Origin: a virus
DNA length: 64,000 nt
Direction: 5' to 3' (one strand)
IMG/VR virus record: IMGVR_UViG_3300025785_001096
Location: 1-64,000 of that record
Within the stretch, counting starts at the first letter, position 1. Every line of letters starts with the position of its first letter. This document shows, one piece after another, positions 25,249-33,804 of this stretch. A model generated the notes under the pieces. That model saw only the letters and a list, made by a program, of their open reading frames with translations, ran no database searches and was not told the DNA's origin. Made by a program: the position numbers and the translations under genes.

Positions 25249-25619
25249 GGCATTTTTCGTACCAGCGTAATTGATTTACGCTTGCTACGTTTACTGGCCA
25301 TTTCTTTTAGGCTCACATACGGGCCCATAATAATTTCTACGTCTTTTGAGTTCATGGTACGTAGACACGCTTTGAATATTGCCCAATCCTGTTTTAAAAA
25401 CACATTGATCGGCATTAATCTATTGCTTTCCCACCACCAAGTTTCCCCCAAGCTCAGGAATAAACGCTTGACTTCAGTGTCTTTCAGTTGTCCAAAATCG
25501 TAAAGAGTAGTTATAACTTCGTCTGAATTTTGTATGATGCCGATGTAATCATTACCGCCGTAGGTGATGTGAGAAAGGAAAGGGTAGGAGCTAAGTACTG
25601 ATGTCTGTTCGTTATTCAT
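25245..25619 (-). CDS. Conserved-looking phage protein (124 aa), unknown
   Basis: Minus-strand gene, converging with the DnaE-like gene (4-base overlap at the ends). The protein has HITYGGNDYIGIIQNSD (strands), a Trp-rich centre (LGETWWWESNRLMPINVFL) and a basic tail (KRSKRKSITLVRKM). The composition suggests a small globular nucleic-acid-associated protein. Its start overlaps the end of the GIY-YIG gene by 8 bases. Not recognised further. Confidence 0.6.
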   Translation of the reverse strand: MNNEQTSVLSSYPFLSHITYGGNDYIGIIQNSDEVITTLYDFGQLKDTEVKRLFLSLGETWWWESNRLMPINVFLKQDWAIFKACLRTMNSKDVEIIMGPYVSLKEMASKRSKRKSITLVRKMP

Positions 25620-26256
25620 TATTCTTACAATTATTAAAGTGATACCGGGTCATATTACCACCACCGCCGGTTTTATTACAATGCGGACAAGTTACTTTTT
25701 TAATATTGCGGATATCAATAACCCCGGATTGTTTGCGTAGTTCCATTGATTTACGCCATTTATCTGTAGTTTCTTTAGTAATTGTTTTCCCTTTATGTGC
25801 TTGCCCTATTTTATCTCTATGTTCTTTAGACAATGGCAAACGTTTAATACCTTTTTGCGAGTCTGACAATCGTTTGCGGTGTATTTCTGATCTGTTTGGT
25901 AATTTTTTACCAGTATTACTAGCACTAATTTTAGCACGAGTTTCGGCAGATCTATATGCTCCGCTAGATCCTTCTCCGCCATTGCTACGGTTATGTAAAA
26001 TTCCAGTTCCTAAATCTTTACGACCAAAAATAGAAATTAATTTTGCCTCCAATTGGTGTGCCTCAGATTCCGATAGATTTTTTGCTATTATTTGTATTTT
26101 AGATCTATCTTTGGGGACAGTGACTGAGTGTTGTTTACTAAACATTCTCCAACCACAGCCCTTACCGATATAGTACGGTGTTCCGTTAGAGGATCGTGCA
26201 TAAGAATATACATAAAATTTTGTTATCTGTTGAGTTAAATCTTCCACGGTGTCCAA
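25612..26256 (-). CDS. GIY-YIG homing endonuclease
   Basis: The catalytic domain reads FYVYSYARSSNGTPYYIGKG (GIY-YIG strands), with later R and E residues, followed by repeated NUMOD3-type DNA-binding segments (SAETRAKISASNTGKK, SEIHRKRLSDSQKG, SKEHRDKIGQAHKG) and a C-terminal zinc-like CPHC...H...C element. Free-standing Seg-like enzymes of this kind spread by homing. The start is uncertain: TTG at 26256 or GTG at 26247. A longer frame exists but crosses the divergent virion gene. A late box on this strand supports the short form. AT-rich relative to neighbours. Confidence 0.85.
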   Translation of the reverse strand: MDTVEDLTQQITKFYVYSYARSSNGTPYYIGKGCGWRMFSKQHSVTVPKDRSKIQIIAKNLSESEAHQLEAKLISIFGRKDLGTGILHNRSNGGEGSSGAYRSAETRAKISASNTGKKLPNRSEIHRKRLSDSQKGIKRLPLSKEHRDKIGQAHKGKTITKETTDKWRKSMELRKQSGVIDIRNIKKVTCPHCNKTGGGGNMTRYHFNNCKNNE

Positions 26257-26273
26257 TAATTGTTGTGCTTGTT

Positions 26274-26281
26274 TATTTATA
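26274..26281 (-). promoter_or_regulatory. Late-type promoter box for the GIY-YIG gene
   Basis: Minus strand reads TATAAATA, the exact T4 late consensus, 17 bases before the TTG at 26256. Confidence 0.5.
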
Positions 26282-26311
26282 TTCTGGATACAGCCAATCA
26301 AAAGAATATCG

Positions 26312-26319
26312 TATAAATA
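26312..26319 (+). promoter_or_regulatory. Late promoter, exact T4 consensus
   Basis: TATAAATA, 18 bases before the ATG at 26338, with GGATAAGGA between. Confidence 0.65.
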
Positions 26320-26337
26320 TAGGATAAGGACCAAAAT

Positions 26338-26781
26338 ATGATTACCGTAAAAGCCTATCTCTACCCAAATACTGCGGAAGTTCAAATTTTTGATCCTCGC
26401 ATATTTACAACAAGGAATCGCCAAGTGTACAGCCGCCCAATCAAAGTTTATCAAGGTATTGATAATCCCATACAAGTCATAGTTAAAAATCAGGATCAAA
26501 AAAGTGTTGACTTGACGGGATCCACAATGACTGCACAAATACAAGATCCTACCAATCAAAAAACTATCAGTTCATATCCAATTACTTGGGCAAACATTCA
26601 GTTAGGCCAAGGTAATTTTACACTAGACCGCGCTACTATAGACAGTTTGGAAAACCGTTTCTACAAACTAACTTTCAGTGCCAACGCTGCCGGCACAGTT
26701 ACTCCGGTGTACATTGATGACAATTATGGTGTTCCTTTGGATCTAGAAGTACTACCAGCGTACTATTCTACAACCCCGTAA
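26338..26781 (+). CDS. Probable virion protein with beta-sandwich, BppU-like
   Basis: The 147-residue beta-rich protein has a central region YQGIDNPIQVIVKNQDQKSVDLTGSTMTAQIQDP. This resembles the N-terminal domain of baseplate upper proteins (BppU family) that attach receptor-binding parts. It has a consensus late promoter and no signal peptide, so a baseplate, neck or fibre-adaptor role is likely. Similar domains occur widely in phage decoration proteins; the exact position in the particle cannot be read from sequence. Confidence 0.55.
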   Translation: MITVKAYLYPNTAEVQIFDPRIFTTRNRQVYSRPIKVYQGIDNPIQVIVKNQDQKSVDLTGSTMTAQIQDPTNQKTISSYPITWANIQLGQGNFTLDRATIDSLENRFYKLTFSANAAGTVTPVYIDDNYGVPLDLEVLPAYYSTTP

Positions 26782-26784
26782 CAG

Positions 26785-26813
26785 TTGACGTAGTACAAAA
26801 TATCCTGTATAAT
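26785..26813 (+). promoter_or_regulatory. Sigma70 promoter giving a leaderless transcript for primase
   Basis: TTGACG (26785-26790), 17 bases, perfect TATAAT (26808-26813). The predicted start is at 26820-26821, on the primase ATG. Confidence 0.85.
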
Positions 26814-26820
26814 ATACAGA

Positions 26821-27855
26821 ATGTTGAACTCTATTCGCGACGCTGTAACTCAAATATTACCGCATAAACGTAAAACCAATTCCAGTTCGGGTTGGACCAG
26901 TTTCAACGGCGTTTGTTGTCCTCACAATGGCGAAAGCACAGACACTCGTGGACGTGGCGGATTAGTAATGAACGCAGATGGTGGTGTTAGTTATCATTGT
27001 TTCAACTGCAACTTCAAAGCCAGCTATGTTCCGGGTCGTCACTTAACATACAAATTCCGTAAGTTACTAAGTTGGCTAGGTGCAGACGAAGGTACTGTTA
27101 AGCGATTAGTAATTGATGCTATCCGTATCCGTGAATTGGTAGCACCTGAAACTCTAGTAGAAATAGAAGAAGCAGAACCTGTAAACTTTAAGGCAAGACC
27201 CTTGCCAGAAGAAGCACAGACATTTCACGCACTCAGTAATTTTTACACATTAAACAATGATCGTGATGTACCTAAAGAATTTCACAACGCGGTTCTGTAC
27301 ACAGCTGGTAGAAAAATAGATTTGTCTAGATACGAATTTTATTGGACTCCAGAAACACAATACAATTTAAACCGTCGTGTGATCGTTCCTTTTACCTGGC
27401 GGAATCAAATCATTGGATACACGTCAAGAACATTTGATGAGACTGTTAAACCCAAGTACCACTCAAGTTACGAACCTAACTATGTGTTCAACGTGGATCG
27501 TCAATTAAAAGACGCTAAGTTTGTTATTGTAGTCGAAGGTCCATTTGACGCCATGGCTGTAGATGGGGTAGCAGTACTCAGTAACGAGTGCAGTGAGACG
27601 CAAGCTGACATCATTGATAGCTTGGGCAGAGAAGTCATTGTAGTACCTGATGCAGATCGGGCCGGTGCTAGGTTAGTCGACCAGGCGGTTGAATTTGGCT
27701 GGTCAGTATCCTTCCCAGTTTGGCAAGAGACTCACAAGGACGTGGCATCGGCTGTGGAAGAATTTGGCAAATTGTTTGTTATCAAGAGCATTATTGAAGC
27801 ACGTCAGTCGAACAAATTAAAAATTGAGCTACGCAAGAAAAGAATATATAATTAA
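26821..27855 (+). CDS. DNA primase, gp61-like
   Basis: A 344-residue DnaG-type primase. The N-terminal zinc finger uses C33, H35, C60 and C63 (CCPHNGE, SYHCFNCNF). The core includes VVEGPFDAM (TOPRIM Glu) and VVPDADRAG (TOPRIM Asp pair). T4 gp61 makes RNA primers for lagging-strand synthesis together with helicase gp41, whose gene starts 3 bases downstream. Length equals T4 gp61. The mRNA is predicted leaderless. Confidence 0.93.
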   Translation: MLNSIRDAVTQILPHKRKTNSSSGWTSFNGVCCPHNGESTDTRGRGGLVMNADGGVSYHCFNCNFKASYVPGRHLTYKFRKLLSWLGADEGTVKRLVIDAIRIRELVAPETLVEIEEAEPVNFKARPLPEEAQTFHALSNFYTLNNDRDVPKEFHNAVLYTAGRKIDLSRYEFYWTPETQYNLNRRVIVPFTWRNQIIGYTSRTFDETVKPKYHSSYEPNYVFNVDRQLKDAKFVIVVEGPFDAMAVDGVAVLSNECSETQADIIDSLGREVIVVPDADRAGARLVDQAVEFGWSVSFPVWQETHKDVASAVEEFGKLFVIKSIIEARQSNKLKIELRKKRIYN

Positions 27856-27858
27856 ACT

Positions 27859-29298
27859 ATGGCAAAAGAATACACACCCGAAATACAAAAATTATTCTTG
27901 GAAATGATGATGCAGGACGCACAGAGTTTTGTGCGTGTGCAAAACATTTACAATCCAGAAAACTTTGATCGTACACTGAGAGATGCGGCCAAGTTTATAC
28001 AGCAACACAGCGCAGAGCATAAAACTTTGCCAACCTATGAACAGATTCGGGCAGTTACTGGTATAGACTTGAAGCCAATTCCCAATGCCATTGATGGACA
28101 TCAAGAATGGTTTATGCAGGAGTTTGAAGGTTTCAGCAGAAAAGAAGAACTCAGCCGTGCTATTCTCAAAGCCGCGGATTTGCTGGAAGAAGGTGACTAC
28201 GATCCTGTGGAGAAACTGATCAAGGATGCAGTACAAATCTCATTGACCAAAGACCTAGGCACTGACTATTTCGATGATCCCAAAACACGTATTGACCGTT
28301 ACTTCAATTCGGGCGGACAAGTGTCAACCGGTTGGCCAACCATGGACAAGATTTTGTACGGCGGATTCAGCCGCGGCGAGCTCAATATCTTTGCTGGCGG
28401 ATCGGGATCGGGCAAAAGTTTGGTCATGATGAACATTGCATTGAGTTGGATACAGCAAGGACTCTCGGGTGTTTATGTAAGTTTAGAACTTAGTGAAGAA
28501 CTGGTGGCCTTGCGTACTGATGCTATGTTGACCAGTATGGGCACCAAAGACATTCGCAAAGACATTGATACTACAGAACTCAAAGTCAAGATGGTGGGTA
28601 AAAAAGCTGGCAAGTATAGAATCAAAGCACTACCAGCACAAAGCAACGTGAATGATATTCGTAGCTTTATCAAAGAATATCAAATACAAACCAACAACAA
28701 GGTAGACTTTGTCATGGTTGACTACTTGGACTTGGTAATGCCAGTGAGTGTAAAAGTCAATCCCAACGATCAGTTTATCAAAGACAAGTATGTGGCAGAA
28801 GAACTGCGTAACTTGTCGCAAGAGCTGGGTGTGCTGTTAGTTACAGCGAGTCAGTTGAATCGTAGTGCAGTAGAAGAAATTGAATTTGACCATAGCCATA
28901 TTGCTGGTGGTATTTCAAAGATCAATACTGCGGACAACGTGTTTGGTATCTTTACCAGCCGTGCAATGAAAGAACGTGGGCGTTATCAAATCCAGTGTAT
29001 GAAGTCACGTAGCTCAACAGGTGTGGGACAAAAGATTGATCTAGAGTACAATATTGAAACCATGCGTATCACTGACCCGGGAGAAGAAGGACAAACAAGT
29101 TCAGGTGGATCAAAACCGGCGGCCAATATTTTAAATCAAATCAAAACCGGCAGCACAGTGACTGATGCCAAACCCTGGGCCAAACCGCAGGCACGAGAAG
29201 GATTTGACTTGGAAAACGCCGGTCCTACTCCGGGCAGTAGTGTAGAAAGCATCAAATTAAAGCAGATGCTGGCCGGTCTTAAATCTAAATCCGAGTGA
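27859..29298 (+). CDS. Replicative DNA helicase, gp41/DnaB-like
   Basis: A 479-residue RecA-type hexameric helicase. It has a helical N-terminal domain for ring assembly (1-150), Walker A GGSGSGKS (180-187), Walker B FVMVDYLDL, then SQLNRSA and the arginine-finger region FTSRAMKERGRYQIQ. The C terminus carries a 70-residue Pro/Gly/Ser-rich extension not needed for the core. It would unwind DNA at the fork and recruit the primase encoded just before it. Slightly longer than T4 gp41. Confidence 0.95.
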   Translation: MAKEYTPEIQKLFLEMMMQDAQSFVRVQNIYNPENFDRTLRDAAKFIQQHSAEHKTLPTYEQIRAVTGIDLKPIPNAIDGHQEWFMQEFEGFSRKEELSRAILKAADLLEEGDYDPVEKLIKDAVQISLTKDLGTDYFDDPKTRIDRYFNSGGQVSTGWPTMDKILYGGFSRGELNIFAGGSGSGKSLVMMNIALSWIQQGLSGVYVSLELSEELVALRTDAMLTSMGTKDIRKDIDTTELKVKMVGKKAGKYRIKALPAQSNVNDIRSFIKEYQIQTNNKVDFVMVDYLDLVMPVSVKVNPNDQFIKDKYVAEELRNLSQELGVLLVTASQLNRSAVEEIEFDHSHIAGGISKINTADNVFGIFTSRAMKERGRYQIQCMKSRSSTGVGQKIDLEYNIETMRITDPGEEGQTSSGGSKPAANILNQIKTGSTVTDAKPWAKPQAREGFDLENAGPTPGSSVESIKLKQMLAGLKSKSE

Positions 29299-29303
29299 AC
29301 TTC

Positions 29304-29311
29304 AATAAATA
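29304..29311 (+). promoter_or_regulatory. Late-type promoter box
   Basis: AATAAATA, 22 bases before the TTG start at 29334; GGAG follows. Confidence 0.5.
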
Positions 29312-29333
29312 ATACTAAACTGGAGCTGAAATC

Positions 29334-29582
29334 TTGCAAAAGCGGGCCCGTAGTATTCTTGATGAATTAGATAACCTAATAGTACACAAAGATCGTGAGA
29401 ATCTTGTGGAAAGCCGTGCCACCCACGTTATTCAGGGTGCTATCAATCTAATCAACTACATACGTGAAAATTACGACGCTGAACAAGCGGGGGAGTTGGA
29501 ACGTAGATTAATTAATTCAATCCGTAATCAAGAGCCAGAAAAATTCAAGCGTGGTGTACGGAGAATGAAACGTGAAAATTAA
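29334..29582 (+). CDS. Small helical late protein (82 aa)
   Basis: The TTG start at 29334 is supported by TGGAG 12 bases upstream and a late box. The protein is a highly charged helix bundle: MQKRARSILDELDNLI, ATHVIQGAINLINYIRENY, AELERRLINSIRN. It ends with a basic RRMKREN. Proteins of this size and pattern occur next to head genes in cyanophages, but no function is assigned. It overlaps the next gene by 11 bases. Confidence 0.6.
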   Translation: MQKRARSILDELDNLIVHKDRENLVESRATHVIQGAINLINYIRENYDAEQAGELERRLINSIRNQEPEKFKRGVRRMKREN

Positions 29583-30705
29583 TGAAGTTATTGTAGAAGC
29601 ACTTAACACTAATACTGGTACTCCAAATCCTGCTGCGCCAGCCAACCCACCGGCCGACGATAATCAAACACAGTGGACTGGTCGCAAACCAGCTGCACCA
29701 GCAAAGCCTGATTACAGTCAGAAACCTGGTGCTTATGCTACCAATCCCGGAACAACAGCAAAGTACAATGTTCCGACTGGCATCCCAAATCCCACTCCTG
29801 CAACTCCCGCTGCACAACCTGCCCCAGCTGCTCCAATTGATACAGCATATCAAGATCAACTTGATCAAAATATTCAGCAAAAACAACAAGCGGCAGTGGC
29901 TGCCAATCAGGCCAACACACCTGCACAAAAAGCCAAGCAAGGCCTAAAGAACTTGGGAGGTGCATTGTCCAAAGGTATCCAAGGTGCGGTCAAAGGATAT
30001 CAACAGGCACGCAACACTCGTCAAGCAATTGATCAAGCAAAACAGGCCGGTGGATTGAATCTAGAATTAGAAACCAATGCAGCAAACAAATTTTTAGCAC
30101 AACGTGGTGCTGTTACCAACTTAAAAGATCCTGCCACATTCCAAAAAGAACTGCAGGCGTGGGCCGGTAAGAGATATCCTGGACTTGATGTTGGCAACAT
30201 AGATGTCAGCAAGGTAAGACCTGGCAACAAAAACGACGTGCAAAATTATGTTACACAGGTCTATAGTACCTATATGGCAGACCGTGCCAACAAACCCAAG
30301 ACAGCGGCACCTGCTACCAAAACTGCCGCGGCACCTGCTGCAACACAGTCAACTATTATTGATCCTGCAACAGGTAAACCATTTGCACCTGCAACACAAC
30401 CAGCGGCACAACCTGCGCCGGCCGCTACAACAGCTGCACCGGCAACTGCAGCTCCGGCTCCTGATGCACACGATGAAAAAGATATCAAACACGATATGGT
30501 ACCTGGTATGGAAATTGTACAGCAAGAACCTATTATTGTAAAATACAAAAACAGAGAGTTTGGCCTTGATGACAATGGCCAATGGGTACACCTAGGTGGT
30601 ACTAAAACTCCACACCAGTCATTCCAAGCTATGTTAGACAAGGCCGCTGGTTTCAGTGAAAGTTTTGATCCAGCTGCAATCTTAGAAAACAAATTGCGAA
30701 AGTAA
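29572..30705 (+). CDS. Ala/Pro-rich internal or virion protein with capsid-targeting N terminus
   Basis: The 377-residue protein (GTG start after GGAG) begins MKINEVIVEALNTN, like T4 internal proteins (MKTYQEFIAEA). It contains I-x-E sites at 3-5 and 7-9 where a gp21-type prohead protease could cut. Most of the chain is low-complexity Ala/Pro/Gln (AAPATKTAAAPAATQ) with a folded segment around 110-225 (LKNLGGALSKGIQGAVKGYQQARNTRQ, LAQRGAVTNLKDP). A C-terminal MVPGMEIVQQEPIIVKYKNREFGLDDNGQWVHLG finishes it. A packaged protein is likely. Confidence 0.55.
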   Translation: MKINEVIVEALNTNTGTPNPAAPANPPADDNQTQWTGRKPAAPAKPDYSQKPGAYATNPGTTAKYNVPTGIPNPTPATPAAQPAPAAPIDTAYQDQLDQNIQQKQQAAVAANQANTPAQKAKQGLKNLGGALSKGIQGAVKGYQQARNTRQAIDQAKQAGGLNLELETNAANKFLAQRGAVTNLKDPATFQKELQAWAGKRYPGLDVGNIDVSKVRPGNKNDVQNYVTQVYSTYMADRANKPKTAAPATKTAAAPAATQSTIIDPATGKPFAPATQPAAQPAPAATTAAPATAAPAPDAHDEKDIKHDMVPGMEIVQQEPIIVKYKNREFGLDDNGQWVHLGGTKTPHQSFQAMLDKAAGFSESFDPAAILENKLRK

Positions 30706-30706
30706 A

Positions 30707-31798
30707 ATGGAATTAAATTTTATCAATGAGGTCCTGCTAGAAGTCAAAGCAGCACCAGCACGTACTCCACATCCTGAAGATGCCATATTTGATGGCACAG
30801 CAGTCGCTGAACGTATGGTAGGTGCAATGGAATCTGTAATCAAAGATCCTGGCAGCCTGACAATCAAGTGGGATGGATTTCCTGCCTTGGTATTTGGTCG
30901 TAATGCCGACGGTCAGTTGACTGTGATGGACAAGTATATGTTTGACAAGCCGCACGGTCGAGTTACCAGCCCTGAAGATTGGGTACGTTACGATCAAGAG
31001 CGCGGCAAGAATCGTAACGATTTGTATCAACGCATTGCCAACATTTGGCCTGGTCTAGATCAAGCGGTGGGCAATGTACCTGGATACTTCTGGGGCGATC
31101 TGCTATGGAGTGCACCACTTCGACCAGTCAAAGGCCAGTTTGTGTTCAAACCCAATGTGGTTGAATATCATATTCCAGTAAAAAGCAGTCTAGGTCAACA
31201 GATAGCCGGACGCCAAGGCGGTATTGTGGTACACACTTATCTGGCCGACGAACACGCTAGACCACAACCTTGGAACGGGCAAGGGCTTGACTTTAATGCA
31301 CCCACAGCAATTTTGACGCCCAGTGCCAATATCAAATTTACATTGGATGATCCTGTGCGTTTGCACAAAGCCGCAGTGAGCACCTTAAAGAAGTACAGCA
31401 CAGTGGCCGACAGCTTTTTGGCCGGCCTAGATGACAAAGCACGTGCTGCGTTGAAACAGTATGCAAACAAAAAGATTACTGGGCAAACGCACGAAGAATT
31501 ATCAGATTGGTTACAATCTGCTAATGTTACTCAAAAATTACGCAAGTTTTTGTTGGGTGAAAACCAAGACGGATACCTGTATCAGCACATCAACGGTGTG
31601 GCCGCAGTTTTTGCGATTTGGAACGCGGTTTATGCGTTCAAAGTCAATTTAACCGAGCAACTGGAACGCCAGGTACAAGGTATTGGGCAATATGTAAACG
31701 GACAGCCAGCTGGCGAAGGATTTGTATTCAGTACCCCAGAAGGCCCAGTAAAATTGGTACAAAGAACTGTGTTTAGCCAGGCATTATTTGCCCGTTAA
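30707..31798 (+). CDS. DUF6267-like phage protein with processing-like N terminus
   Basis: A 363-residue protein with the start MELNFINEVLLEVKAAPART, containing I-N-E and L-L-E sites suited to prohead-protease cleavage. The body reads LTIKWDGFPALVFGR, VMDKYMFDKPHGRVTSPEDW, NVPGYFWGDLLWSAPL and GIVVHTYLAD. These resemble the active-site pattern of a nucleotidyltransferase/ligase-like fold (K-W-D-G, KxDG motif around 60-63). Large T4-like marine phages carry similar genes. If it is a ligase-type enzyme it is unusual in being late and possibly packaged. Function not assigned. Confidence 0.5.
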   Translation: MELNFINEVLLEVKAAPARTPHPEDAIFDGTAVAERMVGAMESVIKDPGSLTIKWDGFPALVFGRNADGQLTVMDKYMFDKPHGRVTSPEDWVRYDQERGKNRNDLYQRIANIWPGLDQAVGNVPGYFWGDLLWSAPLRPVKGQFVFKPNVVEYHIPVKSSLGQQIAGRQGGIVVHTYLADEHARPQPWNGQGLDFNAPTAILTPSANIKFTLDDPVRLHKAAVSTLKKYSTVADSFLAGLDDKARAALKQYANKKITGQTHEELSDWLQSANVTQKLRKFLLGENQDGYLYQHINGVAAVFAIWNAVYAFKVNLTEQLERQVQGIGQYVNGQPAGEGFVFSTPEGPVKLVQRTVFSQALFAR

Positions 31799-31823
31799 TA
31801 ACAACCCGTTTTTTGTTCGAAAG

Positions 31824-31831
31824 CATAAATA
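31824..31831 (+). promoter_or_regulatory. Late-type promoter box
   Basis: CATAAATA; a strong AAGGAG ribosome site at 31861 and ATG at 31874 follow. Confidence 0.5.
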
Positions 31832-31873
31832 ATTATAGGTCCATTGAGACCACACATATTAAGGAGATTTAAA

Positions 31874-32230
31874 ATGGCAATTCAGACACGTTATGCAGGT
31901 GATGCAAATGGCGTTAACAACGTTGACGCAACATATGATGGTACACTAGATACAGTTATCGGTTTAGGTTTAACAAAGAACCCAATCGGCTTAAAGATTA
32001 CTTCTATCGGCACATTATCAGCAGCTGACTCAGCTACTGGTGGTATCGTTGAATCAATTCTAAAGCAAATCGCTATCGATTCTACTATCACAGCATATCA
32101 AGTTAGCTCAACTCAGTTAAGCGTTCTTTTAGAAGCTACTGGTTCTAACGATGCAACTAAACAAACTCGTGTACGTACAATTTCAGCTAACGCTGTTGTA
32201 TCAAGCGCAGGTGGCATCAAGTTTGCTTAA
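31874..32230 (+). CDS. Probable abundant virion protein (118 aa)
   Basis: The ATG at 31874 follows AAGGAG. The 118-residue protein is small, Thr/Ala/Ser-rich and beta-like (MAIQTRYAGDANGVNNVDATYDG ... VRTISANAVVSSAGGIKFA), with no charge clusters. Smooth, highly expressed-looking codon use, a late promoter and its own terminator fit a decoration, tail-tube-accessory or other abundant structural protein. No specific family is recognised. Confidence 0.6.
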   Translation: MAIQTRYAGDANGVNNVDATYDGTLDTVIGLGLTKNPIGLKITSIGTLSAADSATGGIVESILKQIAIDSTITAYQVSSTQLSVLLEATGSNDATKQTRVRTISANAVVSSAGGIKFA

Positions 32231-32251
32231 TAGTTTTTAACTATAACGAAG

Positions 32252-32278
32252 AAAGCAATCTTTATGATTGCTTTTTTT
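32252..32278 (+). terminator. Rho-independent terminator
   Basis: AAAGCAATC (32252-32260) pairs with GATTGCTTT (32266-32274), then Ts. Confidence 0.9.
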
Positions 32279-32284
32279 GTGGCC

Positions 32285-32292
32285 GATAAATA
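32285..32292 (+). promoter_or_regulatory. Late-type promoter box
   Basis: GATAAATA followed by CTA, ending 8 bases before the ATG at 32301; a near-leaderless transcript is expected. Confidence 0.5.
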
Positions 32293-32300
32293 CTAGCACT

Positions 32301-32738
32301 ATGTCAGAATCTAATTTGTATTTTTTTCAAGGCTACAGTCTAGTAGACATCACTGCTACCGGTGTGGTCCGCAGCTCAGATCCTGACGCAGTAGAACGAC
32401 ATCAACAGCGCAACTGGGAAACAGTCATACAATGTATGAGCCTGCGTACTCAACCACAACATATACAACTGCCTACTGTGGTAGAAATTGAATTGGATCG
32501 ACTGAGCTTTGGTGATTTCTATGAAGGCATACAGCAGGTATGGACCTGGCAGTGGGCTGTAGAAGGCAACGGAGTATACGACCTTCCAGGCAAACCTATA
32601 GGTGGATTGCAACAGGATTTTGAGCAGGTACCTATCATTACCGGACTTGCCGAAACTGCTCGATTTATGTTGCCGATATTTTATCCATATGGCACTATAA
32701 AAAACATATACTTTAGGCAAATCAATCCCGTAGCATAA
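32301..32738 (+). CDS. Late protein, unknown (145 aa)
   Basis: Start at 32301 from the late box and absence of earlier starts on that transcript. The protein has an N-terminal SNLYFFQGYSLVDITATGVVRS beta pair and an aromatic, hydrophilic body; the C terminus reads YPYGTIKNIYFRQINPVA. No signal or membrane helix. Likely structural from its promoter class. The next late box overlaps its stop codon. Confidence 0.55.
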   Translation: MSESNLYFFQGYSLVDITATGVVRSSDPDAVERHQQRNWETVIQCMSLRTQPQHIQLPTVVEIELDRLSFGDFYEGIQQVWTWQWAVEGNGVYDLPGKPIGGLQQDFEQVPIITGLAETARFMLPIFYPYGTIKNIYFRQINPVA

Positions 32739-32741
32739 ATA
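32734..32741 (+). promoter_or_regulatory. Late-type promoter box
   Basis: CATAAATA then CTA, overlapping the end of the preceding gene and serving the gene at 32834 through a 90-base leader. Confidence 0.5.
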
Positions 32742-32833
32742 CTAATAGATGCTATAAGGCAACTATTAAGGCTCATATCACGGCACACACAGGCAAATCA
32801 ACGCATCGCTTAACATGAAAAAAGCGAGGAACT

Positions 32834-33094
32834 ATGTCTACAACTGACATCGAAAAGAAGAGTCTAGAAGCCCACGTAGAACTTTGCGCGGAGCGATACT
32901 CTGCTTTGGAGACAAAATTAATACATCTTGATGGTCGTATGGACAAATTAGAAGCCCATATTGTTGACATCAAGGATTCCATTGGCCGTGTCGGTAGCGA
33001 CAGTAACAAAACTCTTATCACAATTGGTACTGCTATTTTTGTAGCACTACTAGCTGGTGTTTTTGGTTTAGTGGTACACCTCGTATCAAAATGA
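32834..33094 (+). CDS. Small coiled-coil, tail-anchored membrane protein (86 aa)
   Basis: The first 60 residues form a coiled coil (YSALETKLIHLDGRMDKLEAHIVDIKDSIG), and the C terminus is one membrane helix (TLITIGTAIFVALLAGVFGLVVHLV). This is the layout of XhlA-like accessory lysis proteins and of small phage membrane adaptors. GAGGA precedes the ATG. Role in lysis is possible but unproven. Confidence 0.6.
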   Translation: MSTTDIEKKSLEAHVELCAERYSALETKLIHLDGRMDKLEAHIVDIKDSIGRVGSDSNKTLITIGTAIFVALLAGVFGLVVHLVSK

Positions 33095-33300
33095 AAATCG
33101 TAGAATTAATTAACCAAGTACAAATTGCCTTAAATAATGAACAAGCTGATTTATTGGGACGTTTTCAACACGAACCCAGCATATTAAAAAACTCTCTAAA
33201 TGAAAGAGAACAGCTTATAGCAAATCAACTAACGACGCAAGATATATTACTTCGTCGTAATGAAAATGGCAAGATCACATACTCAAAAAAAATACGCTAA
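33091..33300 (+). CDS. Small protein, unknown (69 aa)
   Basis: Overlaps the previous stop (ATGA). Helical and charged: MKIVELINQVQIALNNEQADLLGRF. The opening resembles the M-K-I/L-x-E starts of the nearby internal proteins, but it lacks the small residue after a clear I-x-E site. Extensive overlap with the next gene (41 bases). Confidence 0.5.
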   Translation: MKIVELINQVQIALNNEQADLLGRFQHEPSILKNSLNEREQLIANQLTTQDILLRRNENGKITYSKKIR

Positions 33301-33799
33301 AAAACCTCGTACTTCGGTCCCGAAGGAAATAACCAACGTTGCTGCAGATTATATCAAACATTGGACTTCTCGCGAGTTAGGCCGTATACAAAGCAATGAA
33401 CCACGTCCAGTTTGTGTGCAAGTCAAAGACGGATATCTAGTGGGACTGTATAGACTCACTGTAAATCCCAACAAAACTTGCGACTTATTTGATGTCAATA
33501 GAGAACTGGTGCACCGTTTTGAAAGCAAAATTTCAGCAATTTTGTACGCTATTTACTTGACCAAACAACAGTATGCCAGGGCAGATGAAATACTGTCAGT
33601 TGATAGAATAATAAATAAATGTTATACAGATATGTTATGTTTACGTAATATTATTGAAAAGGCAAAAAAACAACAAGATTATGTAACAGTAGATACCCGT
33701 CTTCCCAGGTTAGAAATGGCTGAAACTCGGCTAAATCTTGCTCGGGACAGGATGACAAAAATACATAATATAGCTAAATACTACAAAGTTTGGGAATAA
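33260..33799 (+). CDS. Unknown late-region protein (179 aa)
   Basis: It starts inside the previous gene with a strongly basic N terminus (MKMARSHTQKKYAKKPRTS). A folded region follows (PVCVQVKDGYLVGLYRLTV, CDLFDVNRELVHRFESK) and a helical C terminus. The basic start could bind DNA. A GCTAAATAC late-like element lies at its 3' end before the next gene. Family not recognised. Confidence 0.6.
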   Translation: MKMARSHTQKKYAKKPRTSVPKEITNVAADYIKHWTSRELGRIQSNEPRPVCVQVKDGYLVGLYRLTVNPNKTCDLFDVNRELVHRFESKISAILYAIYLTKQQYARADEILSVDRIINKCYTDMLCLRNIIEKAKKQQDYVTVDTRLPRLEMAETRLNLARDRMTKIHNIAKYYKVWE

Positions 33800-33804
33800 A
33801 CAAA

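Noticed and set aside
26257-26559. N-terminal extension of the GIY-YIG protein
   Set aside because: It runs antisense through the divergent virion gene and past both back-to-back late boxes, and shows no domain features.
30270-30692. Cys- and Ala-rich minus-strand frame
   Set aside because: A shadow of the Ala/Pro repeat gene at 29572.
33608-33615. Late-type AATAAATA inside the gene at 33260
   Set aside because: It is far from any start codon and may be chance in an AT-rich stretch.
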